NCBI GenBank assembly: GCA_946481095.1
Contig: CAMLML010000001.1
Span: forward strand, 46,180 to 110,179
DNA: 64,000 nt
Direction: 5' to 3'
From: an uncultured Cellvibrio sp.
Lineage (GTDB): Bacteria > Pseudomonadota > Gammaproteobacteria > Pseudomonadales > Cellvibrionaceae
Shown here piece after piece: positions 26,547 through 35,246 of this stretch. Position 1 is the first letter of the stretch. Every line of letters starts with the position of its first letter. Under the pieces are notes generated by a model. That model had not been told where the DNA came from. It ran no database searches and worked only from the letters and a program-made list of their open reading frames with translations. The translations under genes and the position numbers were made by a program.

Positions 26547-28045
26547 CTGATTTGCCTGTCTAATGTTCGATAACTTAATGCCTCTGAAATTTCAGTTAAT
26601 GTAATCTGTTCTTTTTCTGCCATATCAGCCAGAGTGCGTGAAAGTTTTAGCACTCGATGTAATGCGCGTGTAGATAAGCCTAACTTTTCAATCGCTTGTT
26701 CTAAAAATTGTGAGTCCTGGGAACTAATGACGCAATAGATATCCAATTCGGATGCATTGAGTTGATGATTGATTTTACCCTGGCGTTGCAGTTGTATTTG
26801 CCTCACTTTTTTAACGCGTTCACGAATAACTTTACTCGATTCATTTTGTTGTTGTTTGGAAAGTAATTCACCTTGTTTTAGTGCGCGTACAGGAACGTGC
26901 ATATCGATGCGATCCAACAATGGCCCCGATAATCTGTCGCGATAGCGGCGAATTTGTTCGGAAGTACATCGGCATCGGCTGTTATCACTGCCGTGATAAC
27001 CACAGGGACAAGGATTCATCGCAGCGATCAATTGAAATTTTGCGGGATAACAAGCTTGCGCACGTGCACGTGAAATTCGTATCTCACCGTTCTCCAATGG
27101 TTCACGTAACACTTCCAGCACTTTGCGTTGAAATTCGGGAAGTTCATCTAAAAATAAAACGCCTGAATGTGCGAGAGAGATTTCTCCAGGTTTCGGATTT
27201 GATCCGCCGCCCACTAATGCAGCCGCAGAACTTGTATGGTGCGGAGCACGAAATGGGCGTTGTCCCAGAGCCAATTGACTCTCTGCAGACGCTACAGAAT
27301 AAATTGCTGCCACATCCAACATTTCTCTTTCGGTTAACACAGGCAGTAATCCAGCCAAGCGACTGGCTAACATGGTTTTTCCTGTACCCGGCGGTCCGTA
27401 GAGCAAAAGATTGTGTCCGCCCGATGCACAAATTTCCAGCGCACGTTTTGCGTGTGATTGGCCTTTTACATCGGCAATATCCAATCCTCCTTCTTGTGCA
27501 ACAGGTTTGGTGGGGATTTGTTGGTGTAAAAATTCACGGCCATGTAAATGCGCGCATACTTGTAATAAAGAATCCGCTGCATAAACACGGGTTTGGCTAC
27601 CCATTGCGGCTTCTACTGCATTATTTCGACTGATAATCAACGCACGGTTTGCATCGCAAGCAGCAAGTGATGCGGGCAGTGCAGCATTGACTGCACGCAA
27701 TTCGCCTGACAGTGCCAGCTCACCTAAAAATTCTGTTTGCTGAAGGCTTTCCAGCGGTATTTGTCCTGATGCGGCCAAAATTCCCAAAGCAATTGCCAAA
27801 TCATAACGTCCACCCTCTTTGGGTAAATCAGCAGGTGCGAGATTAACGGTGATGCGTCGTGCAGGAAATTCGAGATAGGAATTTAAAATCGCACTGCGAA
27901 CACGATCTTTGCTTTCTTTCACTGCGGCTTCGGGTAAACCGACTATGGATAAAGCAGGCAAGCCATTTGAGAGATGAACTTCAACTGTGACCAGCGGAGC
28001 TTCAATACCGAGTTTTGCGCGGGAATAAACAATAGCGAGAGACAT
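26543..28045 (-). CDS. yifB: YifB family Mg-chelatase-like AAA+ ATPase
   Basis: The protein (500 residues) begins MSLAIVYSRAKLG, the standard YifB/ComM start. It has an N-terminal Lon-protease-like fold domain (residues 1-170) and a Mg-chelatase ATPase domain with Walker A GPPGTGKT, Walker B GVLFLDELPEF, and C-terminal helical segment RTLDRQIS. An intact zinc-like cluster CPCGYHGSDNSRCRC sits near residue 350. ComM-type members are branch-migration helicases used in natural transformation. Codons ahead of 28045 (to 28078) are open but outside the conserved start. It ends four bases inside the convergent GGDEF-EAL gene. Confidence 0.94.
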   Translation of the reverse strand: MSLAIVYSRAKLGIEAPLVTVEVHLSNGLPALSIVGLPEAAVKESKDRVRSAILNSYLEFPARRITVNLAPADLPKEGGRYDLAIALGILAASGQIPLESLQQTEFLGELALSGELRAVNAALPASLAACDANRALIISRNNAVEAAMGSQTRVYAADSLLQVCAHLHGREFLHQQIPTKPVAQEGGLDIADVKGQSHAKRALEICASGGHNLLLYGPPGTGKTMLASRLAGLLPVLTEREMLDVAAIYSVASAESQLALGQRPFRAPHHTSSAAALVGGGSNPKPGEISLAHSGVLFLDELPEFQRKVLEVLREPLENGEIRISRARAQACYPAKFQLIAAMNPCPCGYHGSDNSRCRCTSEQIRRYRDRLSGPLLDRIDMHVPVRALKQGELLSKQQQNESSKVIRERVKKVRQIQLQRQGKINHQLNASELDIYCVISSQDSQFLEQAIEKLGLSTRALHRVLKLSRTLADMAEKEQITLTEISEALSYRTLDRQIS

Positions 28046-28150
28046 ATTTTTTTGCATCCTTGTAAATGAGTGAAACATCCAGTGGCGTGAACTATACCTG
28101 AGCAGGTTTGAATTGCCAATTACGAAGGGCGCATCATCAAGTTCTACATC

Positions 28151-28378
28151 TTAAGGGCGACTTTTTTCCAGTTCAGCCAATTTTTTTTCCAGGGCTTCCA
28201 GCCTGCTCCTGGTTCTTTGCAATACAGCGGTTTGTGCATCGAATTGATCGCGGGTGACCAGATTCAGCCGTGAAGCCGCTGATTCAATAAGGTGTTTCAA
28301 ATCCTGTCGGGAGATCAATTCTTCTTTGGGAAAATGCTGTTGCACTTGTTCCAGTAATTCTTTGATTGGGGAAACCAT
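28151..28378 (-). CDS. ubiK: UbiK/BMFP family accessory factor
   Basis: From ATG 28378 the product is 75 residues, mostly helical: MVSPIKELLEQVQQHFPKEE, then a C-terminal coiled coil (RSRLEALEKKLAELEKSRP). This matches the BMFP/YqiC family, which helps the ubiquinone biosynthesis complex assemble on the membrane. The frame stays open back to 28543, but that part is not conserved-looking. It precedes yifB on the same strand with 105 bases between them. It is divergent from glnK, with the nitrogen promoter region in between. Confidence 0.85.
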   Translation of the reverse strand: MVSPIKELLEQVQQHFPKEELISRQDLKHLIESAASRLNLVTRDQFDAQTAVLQRTRSRLEALEKKLAELEKSRP

Positions 28379-28536
28379 GATCTTTTCTCTGAAAAAAATG
28401 TCACTTTGTGAGTCGTTGCTGCTGACTATATCAGCTGTTGATTTGATTTGCCTGAATTGATTTTCCCTGCAAAAGTGCAAAATTTTCTGGAATAACCCCG
28501 GTATTTTTCTTTCCTGATCCATAAAAACTGCTGTTT

Positions 28537-28551
28537 GCATCATTATGGTGC
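28537..28551 (+). promoter_or_regulatory. NtrC-type binding site
   Basis: GCATC-ATTAT-GGTGC matches the NtrC dyad GCACC-N5-GGTGC with one mismatch. It lies about 117 bases upstream of the -24 element, the usual enhancer distance. Confidence 0.6.
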
Positions 28552-28667
28552 TGTTAGTTTTGTTGTGTGTTCTTAATTGGTGCCCGCTTTTCTTTTGTTA
28601 GGGGTATTCGTTCTATCCAATCGCCTGAAAAATATCTAACCATCTGTTTCTAAATGTTTTTTTTATA

Positions 28668-28684
28668 TTGGCCTGCCTTGTGCA
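28668..28684 (+). promoter_or_regulatory. Sigma-54 promoter of glnK-amtB
   Basis: TTGGCCTGCCTTGTGCA has the invariant GG and GC ten bases apart and most other consensus positions (TTGGC at -24, TGCA at -12). Transcription would start near 28695, about 110 bases before glnK. Confidence 0.75.
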
Positions 28685-28785
28685 ATTTTCCCCGGGCAAA
28701 TAGTTCGAGGATTTAGACGTCTTTATTTTTTAAGTGATGTTTGAATTCTGGAGTTTTCGATATTCCACATGTTCGTATGTGGTGA

Positions 28786-29142
<357 letters not shown>

Positions 29143-29198
29143 CAATAACGAAATCTATCTATTAGTAGCAGTTGATTAATCACCTTAGGAGTCATCCC

Positions 29199-30653
29199 GT
29201 GAAAAAATTGATCTCAATGGGCACCAAACTTGCCCCGCTAGCAACGCTGGCAGTTTTATCTTTAGCCTCTGGACAGCTTTTTGCGCAGGAGGCTGCTGAA
29301 GCTGCCGCTGCACCGGCAGCACCCAGTTTTGATAAGGGTGATATAGCCTGGATGATGACCAGTACCTTGTTGGTTCTGTTCATGGTTTTGCCGGGTTTGG
29401 CACTTTTTTACGGCGGTATGGTTCGTGCCAAAAACGTCCTGTCTTTGGGCATGCAAATTTTTGTCACCTTCTGTCTGATCAGTATTTTGTGGGCGATTTA
29501 TGGTTACTCACTGGCATTCACTGCAGGTGGCAGCCTGGGAGAATTTATAGGTGGTTTTGATCGCCTGTTTTTAAAAGGCATGCTGGATGATGCTGGCAAC
29601 CTCACGGCAGCCGCCACTTTCAGCAAAGGTATTTATATCCCTGAATATCTTTATGCTGTATTCCAAATGACTTTCGCCGCTCTGACACCGTGCTTGATCG
29701 TAGGTGCTTTTGCCGAGCGTATGAAGTTTTCCGCAGTGCTGTTGTTCATGGTCTTGTGGTTCACTTTCGCTTACTTGCCAATTGCACACATGGTGTGGTT
29801 CTGGGCGGGTCCTGATGCTTACACCACTGCTGAAGCAGCCGCAGCCGCTACTGCGGGCGCAGGATTCCTGTTCCAACACGGCGCACTGGATTTTGCTGGC
29901 GGTACGGTAGTACATATCAACGCTGGTATTGCGGGCTTGGTAGGCTGTTTGTTGATCGGTAAACGTAAAGGTTTTGGTAATCAATCATTGGCTCCACACA
30001 ATGTTCCTTTCACTATGATTGGTGCTGCGTTGCTCTGGGTGGGTTGGTTCGGTTTCAACGTAGGTTCAAACCTCGAAGCTAACGCTTTCGCTGCGCAAGT
30101 GTTTATCAATACTTTCGTTGCAACAGCTGCTGCGGTATTGGCCTGGACTTTCGGTGAGTGGCTGCTGCGTGGTAAACCTACGATGTTAGGTGCTGCTTCG
30201 GGAGCAATTGCTGGCTTGGTTGCGATTACCCCGGCTTGTGGATGGGTAGGACCTATGGGTGCCATCATTATTGGTTTATTGGGCGGTTTCATCTGTATGC
30301 TGGCTGTGCTGAAACTGAAAGCGGCTTTGGGTTATGACGATTCATTGGACGTCTTTGGTGTTCACTGTGTTGGCGGGATCATAGGTGCGATTCTGACAGG
30401 TGTATTCAATAGCCCTGATCTGGGTGGTACCGGTATATATGATTATGTGACAGGTACTTGGGGATATGCTGGTATGGGTACCCAGGTATGGGCTCAAACC
30501 AAAGGCGTGTTAATTACTATTCTTTGGTCTGGTGTTGTCTCCTTTGTGGCTTACAAACTGGTTGATATCATCATCGGTCTGCGTGTAACAGAAGAAGTGG
30601 AAACTGAAGGTTTGGATACAGCCGAGCATGGTGAGCGCGGTTACCACATGTAA
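29199..30653 (+). CDS. amtB: Ammonium transporter AmtB
   Basis: The protein (484 residues) begins with a signal-like segment (LATLAVLSLASGQLFA) and then has 11 membrane helices. Both pore histidines are visible, in PIAHMVWFWAG and in VFGVHCVGGIIGA, as is the family signature DFAGGTVVHINAG. It forms a trimeric channel for ammonium/ammonia. GTG 29199 is the start: TAGGAG lies seven bases upstream, while the TTG at 29172 has no such site. The residues QEAAEAAAAPAAPSFDKG after the signal are a low-complexity periplasmic tail seen in many AmtB proteins. It is flanked on both sides by P-II genes. Confidence 0.96.
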   Translation: MKKLISMGTKLAPLATLAVLSLASGQLFAQEAAEAAAAPAAPSFDKGDIAWMMTSTLLVLFMVLPGLALFYGGMVRAKNVLSLGMQIFVTFCLISILWAIYGYSLAFTAGGSLGEFIGGFDRLFLKGMLDDAGNLTAAATFSKGIYIPEYLYAVFQMTFAALTPCLIVGAFAERMKFSAVLLFMVLWFTFAYLPIAHMVWFWAGPDAYTTAEAAAAATAGAGFLFQHGALDFAGGTVVHINAGIAGLVGCLLIGKRKGFGNQSLAPHNVPFTMIGAALLWVGWFGFNVGSNLEANAFAAQVFINTFVATAAAVLAWTFGEWLLRGKPTMLGAASGAIAGLVAITPACGWVGPMGAIIIGLLGGFICMLAVLKLKAALGYDDSLDVFGVHCVGGIIGAILTGVFNSPDLGGTGIYDYVTGTWGYAGMGTQVWAQTKGVLITILWSGVVSFVAYKLVDIIIGLRVTEEVETEGLDTAEHGERGYHM

Positions 30654-30662
30654 TCCTGATTT

Positions 30663-30683
30663 CTCCCCCGGGCAACGGGGGAG
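30663..30683 (+). terminator. GC-rich hairpin after amtB
   Basis: CTCCCCCG (30663-30670) pairs perfectly with CGGGGGAG (30676-30683) across a five-base loop. Only ACTTTATG follows, so it may stabilise the message or attenuate rather than terminate fully before the second P-II gene. Confidence 0.45.
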
Positions 30684-30749
30684 ACTTTATGTGGTTTAGA
30701 CAAATAGGATATTTGCCATAGAATAGAGAGCGATGACAGGTGCTTTTGA

Positions 30750-31157
<408 letters not shown>

Positions 31158-31170
31158 ATATGCTGCATCA

Positions 31171-31202
31171 AAAAAAACGCTGCCATGAGCAGCGTTTTTT
31201 TT
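31171..31202 (+). terminator. Intrinsic terminator of the glnK-amtB-glnK unit
   Basis: A 13-bp stem (31171-31183 with 31189-31201), core ACGCTGC/GCAGCGT, has a CATGA loop and an A-run before and T-run after, so it can work in both directions. Confidence 0.92.
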
Positions 31203-31211
31203 GCGGATAAT

Positions 31212-31240
31212 TTGCTTGCAAGAAAAATTATTACTAGAAT
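31212..31240 (+). promoter_or_regulatory. Sigma-70 promoter of the sutA-like gene
   Basis: TTGCTT (31212-31217), a 17-base spacer and TAGAAT (31235-31240) match the sigma-70 pattern. It lies just after the preceding terminator and about 75 bases before the start codon. Confidence 0.6.
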
Positions 31241-31315
31241 TCCCAACATTGGGTGCGAACTTGAATAATGAATTCAAAGAAGCTGAATCGGTAATAACGT
31301 GTTCCAGGTGACAAT

Positions 31316-31633
31316 ATGAGTGATGAAGATTCTATCAACGATGAATTGGAAGATTCCCCGATTGAAGGAGAGGAAGAGGTTGATGATGTAGAGGATGCGG
31401 TTGATGGAGCAGATGATGCGGGTTTTTCTGCATCACCAGCGACTAAAGTGGCCGATGAAATTGAAGCCATGGAAGATTTCAGTATCGCTTCCCGTCAAAA
31501 AGCCCGTGATGAATTGGAAGCGCAAATAGCAGAATTTTTGGCAAGAGGTGGAAAAATTTCCCAAGTGGAACCCAATGTGACAGCCGATCCCCCTAAAAAA
31601 CCTACTTCCGACTACGGCGGCCGACCGATTTGA
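31316..31633 (+). CDS. sutA: SutA-like RNA polymerase-binding regulator
   Basis: This 105-residue protein has a very acidic first 45 residues (MSDEDSINDELEDSPIEGEE and on), a helix rich in R, K and E (RQKARDELEAQIAEFLARGG), then a conserved tail VEPNVTADPPKKP...YGGRPI. It resembles SutA of Pseudomonas, a small acidic factor that binds RNA polymerase and supports transcription in slow growth. The likeness is recalled from the tail sequence and the gene location beside the glnK-amtB unit. ATG has AGGTGA just upstream. It is flanked by its own promoter and terminator, so it is monocistronic. Confidence 0.75.
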   Translation: MSDEDSINDELEDSPIEGEEEVDDVEDAVDGADDAGFSASPATKVADEIEAMEDFSIASRQKARDELEAQIAEFLARGGKISQVEPNVTADPPKKPTSDYGGRPI

Positions 31634-31639
31634 TATTTT

Positions 31640-31670
31640 AAAAATAGCCTCCTTGTGAGGCTATTTTTTT
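31640..31670 (+). terminator. Intrinsic terminator of the sutA-like gene
   Basis: A 12-bp stem (31640-31651 with 31657-31668, core ATAGCCTC/GAGGCTAT) has loop CTTGT and ends in seven T. Confidence 0.93.
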
Positions 31671-31817
31671 GGTCGATTTTTTGAATCCAGTTAGATTAGA
31701 ATGGTTGCGCTTTGACTTTGCGCCGCATGGTACGGTTAATGCTTATCGATTGTTGAATTCATATTGATATCAATAATTTTTTGTGAATTACAACGATATT
31801 GATGATGAAATTTCTCT

Positions 31818-31847
31818 GGGTTAGTTCAACCCGATTAATCAACTAAC
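31818..31847 (+). promoter_or_regulatory. Two mutually exclusive hairpins ahead of the symporter
   Basis: GGGTT (31818-31822) pairs with AACCC (31828-31832). GTTAGTT (31820-31826) pairs with AACTAAC (31841-31847). The two pairings share bases and cannot coexist. They precede a 24-codon frame and could form an attenuation-like switch. No function has been shown. Confidence 0.35.
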
Positions 31848-31860
31848 AGAGGATTGACTT

Positions 31861-31935
31861 ATGTTTCTCGCTCTTGTTTTTACTTTCATGCAGATCAGTT
31901 ACCTGATATCTCATCAAGGAGTCAGCAAATGTTAA
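31861..31935 (+). CDS. Possible 24-residue leader peptide overlapping the symporter start
   Basis: An ATG with AGAGGA seven bases upstream opens a short hydrophobic frame (MFLALVFTFMQISYLISHQG and four more residues). It ends at a TAA at 31933-31935, inside the first codons of the symporter gene (start 31929). The overlap would let ribosomes finishing it start the next gene. A chance frame is quite possible. Confidence 0.35.
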   Translation: MFLALVFTFMQISYLISHQGVSKC

Positions 31936-33389
31936 CGGGTTTTGTTGCGCTTTATTTGATCCTTTCTATCGGTATAGGTATTTACGCGGCCACCAAAGTT
32001 CACAATGCCAAAGATTACATTACTGCGGGCAGAAGCTTGCCCATGGGTATTGTTATCGCAATGGTGTTTGCTACCTGGTTTGGTGCAGAAACAGTGTTGG
32101 GTGTGCCTGGAACTTTTATTGAATCCAATCTGGGTGGGCTGATTTCAGATCCATTCGGTGCATCATTTTGTTTGATATTTTTTGGATTAATTTTTGCGCG
32201 TCCACTGTATCGAAAAAATTTGCTGACACTGGGTGATTTTTATCGCGACAAATTCAGCAAGCCAGTAGAAATAGCGGTGTCGATTGCAATTGCTCTTTCA
32301 TATCTGGGTTGGGTATCTGCACAAATTACTGCTTTGGGTTTAACTTTTAATGTATTAACTGGCGGCGATATCAGTATGGCTATGGGCATAGTGATTGGAG
32401 CCAGTGTGGTGCTTTTATATACCCTGTTTGGTGGTATGTGGTCGGTAGCACTGACTACCGTTGTGCAAATGACGGTGATTGTTATAGGTTTGTTGTGGAT
32501 TGCATTTTTGATGTCTGATGAAACCCAGGGTGTTATGCCTGTCATCCAGCATGCAGCGGAGGCTGGCAAGTTTGAGTTTTGGCCTGCACTGGAATGGGCG
32601 GCGATCATCACATTTGTTGCGGGTTTTTTAACGCTTGGATTCGGTTCCATACCGCAACAAGACGTTTTCCAGCGTGTGAATTCATCAAAAAATGAAACAG
32701 TGGCTGTTTGGGGTACAACGATTGGCGGCATAGCTTATTTTTTCTTTGCGGCAGTGCCTATTTATCTTGCCTACTCTGCGACCATGATCGATCCGCAGCT
32801 GGCAGCACAAGTGGGAGCCGAAGATACGCAAAAAGTATTGCCAACATTTGTTTTGAATCACATGCCGGTTTATGCACAGGTTATTTTCTTTGGTGCACTC
32901 TTGTCCGTCATCATGAGTACTGCCAGTGGTACATTACTTGCGCCGTCGGTTACGCTCTCGGAAAACGTTATCAAAGAGTTGTTGCCAAATGGAAAAAATA
33001 TGAATGACAAACAATTCCTGATGTTGATGCGAATTGTTGTAGTGTCGTTTACTGTGCTGGTGACGGGTTATGCGCTTTATTCCTTGCAACATGAAACCTC
33101 TATACATGCGATGGTTGAAAACGCGTACAAGGTGACCCTGGTGATGGCACTGGTACCTTTATTCGCCGGTTTATTCTGGAAAAAAGCCAGTAATTTTGGT
33201 GCTGCCAGCTCAATTATTGCCGGTTTGCTGGTGTGGTTGCCTTTGGAGTTTTTTGGTAGTCCGGAGTCTGCAAATGCAACAATCAGTTTTATTGCCGAGC
33301 AGGATATAGCGCATTTTGCCGGGTTTATTGTCGCAGCAATCGCCATGGTAGTGGGTAGTTTGGCAAAACCAGCGGTTAAATCTGTTTGA
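31929..33389 (+). CDS. Sodium:solute symporter (SSS family)
   Basis: The protein has 486 residues and about 13 membrane helices. The family shows in YITAGRSLPMGIVIAMVFATWFGAE (read as YITAGRSLPMG and VFATWFGAE), GGMWSVALTTVVQM, FGSIPQQDVFQRVNSSKN and MSTASGTLLAPS, with the Na+-site residues of the LeuT-like core near those loops. It would couple Na+ entry to uptake of an organic solute. The subfamily is like the proline/pantothenate group but the substrate is unknown. ATG 31929 has AAGGAG nine bases upstream. The frame is open to 31854 but without a ribosome site. Confidence 0.9.
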   Translation: MLTGFVALYLILSIGIGIYAATKVHNAKDYITAGRSLPMGIVIAMVFATWFGAETVLGVPGTFIESNLGGLISDPFGASFCLIFFGLIFARPLYRKNLLTLGDFYRDKFSKPVEIAVSIAIALSYLGWVSAQITALGLTFNVLTGGDISMAMGIVIGASVVLLYTLFGGMWSVALTTVVQMTVIVIGLLWIAFLMSDETQGVMPVIQHAAEAGKFEFWPALEWAAIITFVAGFLTLGFGSIPQQDVFQRVNSSKNETVAVWGTTIGGIAYFFFAAVPIYLAYSATMIDPQLAAQVGAEDTQKVLPTFVLNHMPVYAQVIFFGALLSVIMSTASGTLLAPSVTLSENVIKELLPNGKNMNDKQFLMLMRIVVVSFTVLVTGYALYSLQHETSIHAMVENAYKVTLVMALVPLFAGLFWKKASNFGAASSIIAGLLVWLPLEFFGSPESANATISFIAEQDIAHFAGFIVAAIAMVVGSLAKPAVKSV

Positions 33390-33395
33390 TTTTTT

Positions 33396-33429
33396 CACAG
33401 GGGCAAGTGATCAATCACTTGCCCCTGTG
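33396..33429. repeat. Perfect 16-bp inverted repeat after the symporter
   Basis: CACAGGGGCAAGTGAT (33396-33411) and ATCACTTGCCCCTGTG (33414-33429) are perfect complements with two bases between. It lies seven bases after the symporter stop codon. No T-run follows on the plus strand, so it may be a transcript-stabilising or weak terminating hairpin. Confidence 0.7.
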
Positions 33430-33436
33430 CCTCTTG

Positions 33437-33477
33437 TTGGAGTTCAAGTGTTATGATTCGCACTTTGCCAACTCCAA
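33437..33477 (+). promoter_or_regulatory. Hairpin in the hemC leader
   Basis: TTGGAGTT (33437-33444) pairs with AACTCCAA (33470-33477), and AAGTG (33446-33450) with CACTT (33461-33465) inside it. It ends 12 bases before the hemC ATG, which lacks a strong ribosome binding site, so a control of hemC translation or expression is possible. Confidence 0.45.
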
Positions 33478-33489
33478 GTGTTTGATTTT

Positions 33490-34422
33490 ATGTCTGAAGC
33501 GCCAACTTTACGCATTGCCACCCGAAAGAGTCCGTTGGCTCTTTGGCAAGCGGAATATGTCAAAGAAAAACTTGAAATATTTCATCCGCAACTCAAGGTT
33601 GAATTACTGCCTCTTACCAGTCGTGGAGATAAAATTCTTGATGTCCCTTTAGCAAAAGTGGGCGGCAAGGGTTTATTTGTTAAAGAATTGGAGCAAGCTC
33701 TTTTGTCGGGTGAAGCCGACATTGCAGTGCACTCTATGAAAGATGTGCCCATGGAATTTCCTGAGGGTTTGGGGCTGGCGGTAATTTGCCCGCGTGAAGA
33801 CGCACGTGATGCGTTTGTTTCCAATCAATTTCAATTGTTGGATGATTTGCCGCACGGCAGTGTAGTGGGTACGTCCAGTTTGCGCAGGCAGTGTCAAATA
33901 TTGGCGCAAAGACCTGATCTGCAAATTAAATTTTTGCGCGGTAATGTGCAAACGCGATTACAAAAATTGGATGATGGCGAATATCACGCCATTATTTTGG
34001 CTGCGGCAGGATTGATTCGTTTACAGCTTGATCATCGTATTAAAAGTTTTTTAACGCCCGAACAAAGTTTGCCAGCCGGCGGACAAGGTGCGGTCGGTAT
34101 TGAATGCCGGATAAATGATGTCAATACCATTGCGTTGTTACAGCCATTACATCATCCATTGACGGCCGAACAAGTCACGGCAGAGCGTGCAATGAATCGC
34201 CGTTTGCAAGGTGGATGTCAGGTACCCATTGCAGGTTACGCCATACATGAATCAGATACGTTATGGTTGCGTGGTTTGGTCGGTGATCCTGATGGCAGCT
34301 TGTTGCTGAAAGATGAAATATCAGGCAAACCTGAAGACGCAGAATCAATGGGCATCGCTCTGGCAGATCGTTTGTTAGCTGCAGGTGCTGATAAAATCCT
34401 TGCAAAAGTTTATGCCGAATAA
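33490..34422 (+). CDS. hemC: Porphobilinogen deaminase (hydroxymethylbilane synthase) HemC
   Basis: The 310-residue enzyme begins [19 protein letters not shown] and has the family stretches [15 protein letters not shown] (seen as [15 protein letters not shown]), [24 protein letters not shown] and [11 protein letters not shown]. The Cys in GGCQVP holds the dipyrromethane cofactor. It joins four porphobilinogen units into hydroxymethylbilane. ATG 33490 is preferred to GTG 33478 by homology of the N-terminus. It begins a tight run hemC-hemD-hemX-hemY in which hemD overlaps it by 11 bases. Confidence 0.95.
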   Translation: MSEAPTLRIATRKSPLALWQAEYVKEKLEIFHPQLKVELLPLTSRGDKILDVPLAKVGGKGLFVKELEQALLSGEADIAVHSMKDVPMEFPEGLGLAVICPREDARDAFVSNQFQLLDDLPHGSVVGTSSLRRQCQILAQRPDLQIKFLRGNVQTRLQKLDDGEYHAIILAAAGLIRLQLDHRIKSFLTPEQSLPAGGQGAVGIECRINDVNTIALLQPLHHPLTAEQVTAERAMNRRLQGGCQVPIAGYAIHESDTLWLRGLVGDPDGSLLLKDEISGKPEDAESMGIALADRLLAAGADKILAKVYAE

Positions 34423-35245
34423 ATCCGCAACAGTAATCATCACCCGCCCGCAAAAACAGGCAAAGATTTGGGCAGAAAGATTGAAGTTGGAAAATATTCA
34501 ATCACAGATTATTTCGTTGTTGGAGATTAAATCGTTTCAAAACGAAGTAGAGGAAACAGATTTGGTAAGATCCATTAAAAATTGTGTGTTGGATCTTGAT
34601 CTGTTTCAAAAAATTATTTTTGTGAGCCAGAATGCAGTTGAACAGGGCATGGAGTGGATAGATGCCTACTGGCCGCAAATACCGGAAGGTATTGATTTTT
34701 TTGCGATTGGTGAAACAACTGCTAATTTATTGCGCAGTTATGGCGTTACAGTTCAGGATCTTGCTGTTTCAACAAACGGTGATATGACCAGTGAAAGTTT
34801 GTTGAGCGCTGATGGATTACAACAAATCGTCAATCAAAAAATATTGATTGTACGGGGTGTTGGCGGGCGAGGGCATTTAGCCGAAGGTTTGATACAACGG
34901 GGTGCCCTTGTCAAATACTGTGAAGTTTATAAAAGACAAATTCCTGATGCTGCAAAAGAGGAATTAATTAAGTGGTTGGAAAATATTAACAGTGATTCCG
35001 GCAGTTATTTATTGGTATTTCATAGTGGGGAATCCCTGCAAAATTTTCAGCAGCTATTAACAGGTTTAACAAAAGAGGTATCGGCAAATCTGCATCAGAT
35101 ATTGGATAAAACCGGTGTTCTGGTTCCCAGTAAAAGATTGGAAGTAGAAGTCATCAATCTTGGTTTCAAACACTGCGTGGTTGCTGCCAATGCAACAGAC
35201 GATGCTATGACACATGCCGTTAAACAATATTTTTGGAGCAACTAG
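34412..35245 (+). CDS. hemD: Uroporphyrinogen-III synthase HemD
   Basis: The 277-residue protein opens [20 protein letters not shown] and has the two-lobed pattern of this very divergent family: [43 protein letters not shown] and [14 protein letters not shown]. It closes and flips ring D of hydroxymethylbilane. ATG 34412 lies inside the end of hemC. hemX starts one base after its stop, so the two are coupled. Low sequence conservation makes position a large part of the call. Confidence 0.9.
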   Translation: MPNKSATVIITRPQKQAKIWAERLKLENIQSQIISLLEIKSFQNEVEETDLVRSIKNCVLDLDLFQKIIFVSQNAVEQGMEWIDAYWPQIPEGIDFFAIGETTANLLRSYGVTVQDLAVSTNGDMTSESLLSADGLQQIVNQKILIVRGVGGRGHLAEGLIQRGALVKYCEVYKRQIPDAAKEELIKWLENINSDSGSYLLVFHSGESLQNFQQLLTGLTKEVSANLHQILDKTGVLVPSKRLEVEVINLGFKHCVVAANATDDAMTHAVKQYFWSN

Positions 35246-35246
35246 C

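Noticed and set aside
26881..27633. Long open frame (250 codons) opposite yifB
   Set aside because: It lies wholly inside yifB on the other strand, has no recognisable domain and no start signal.
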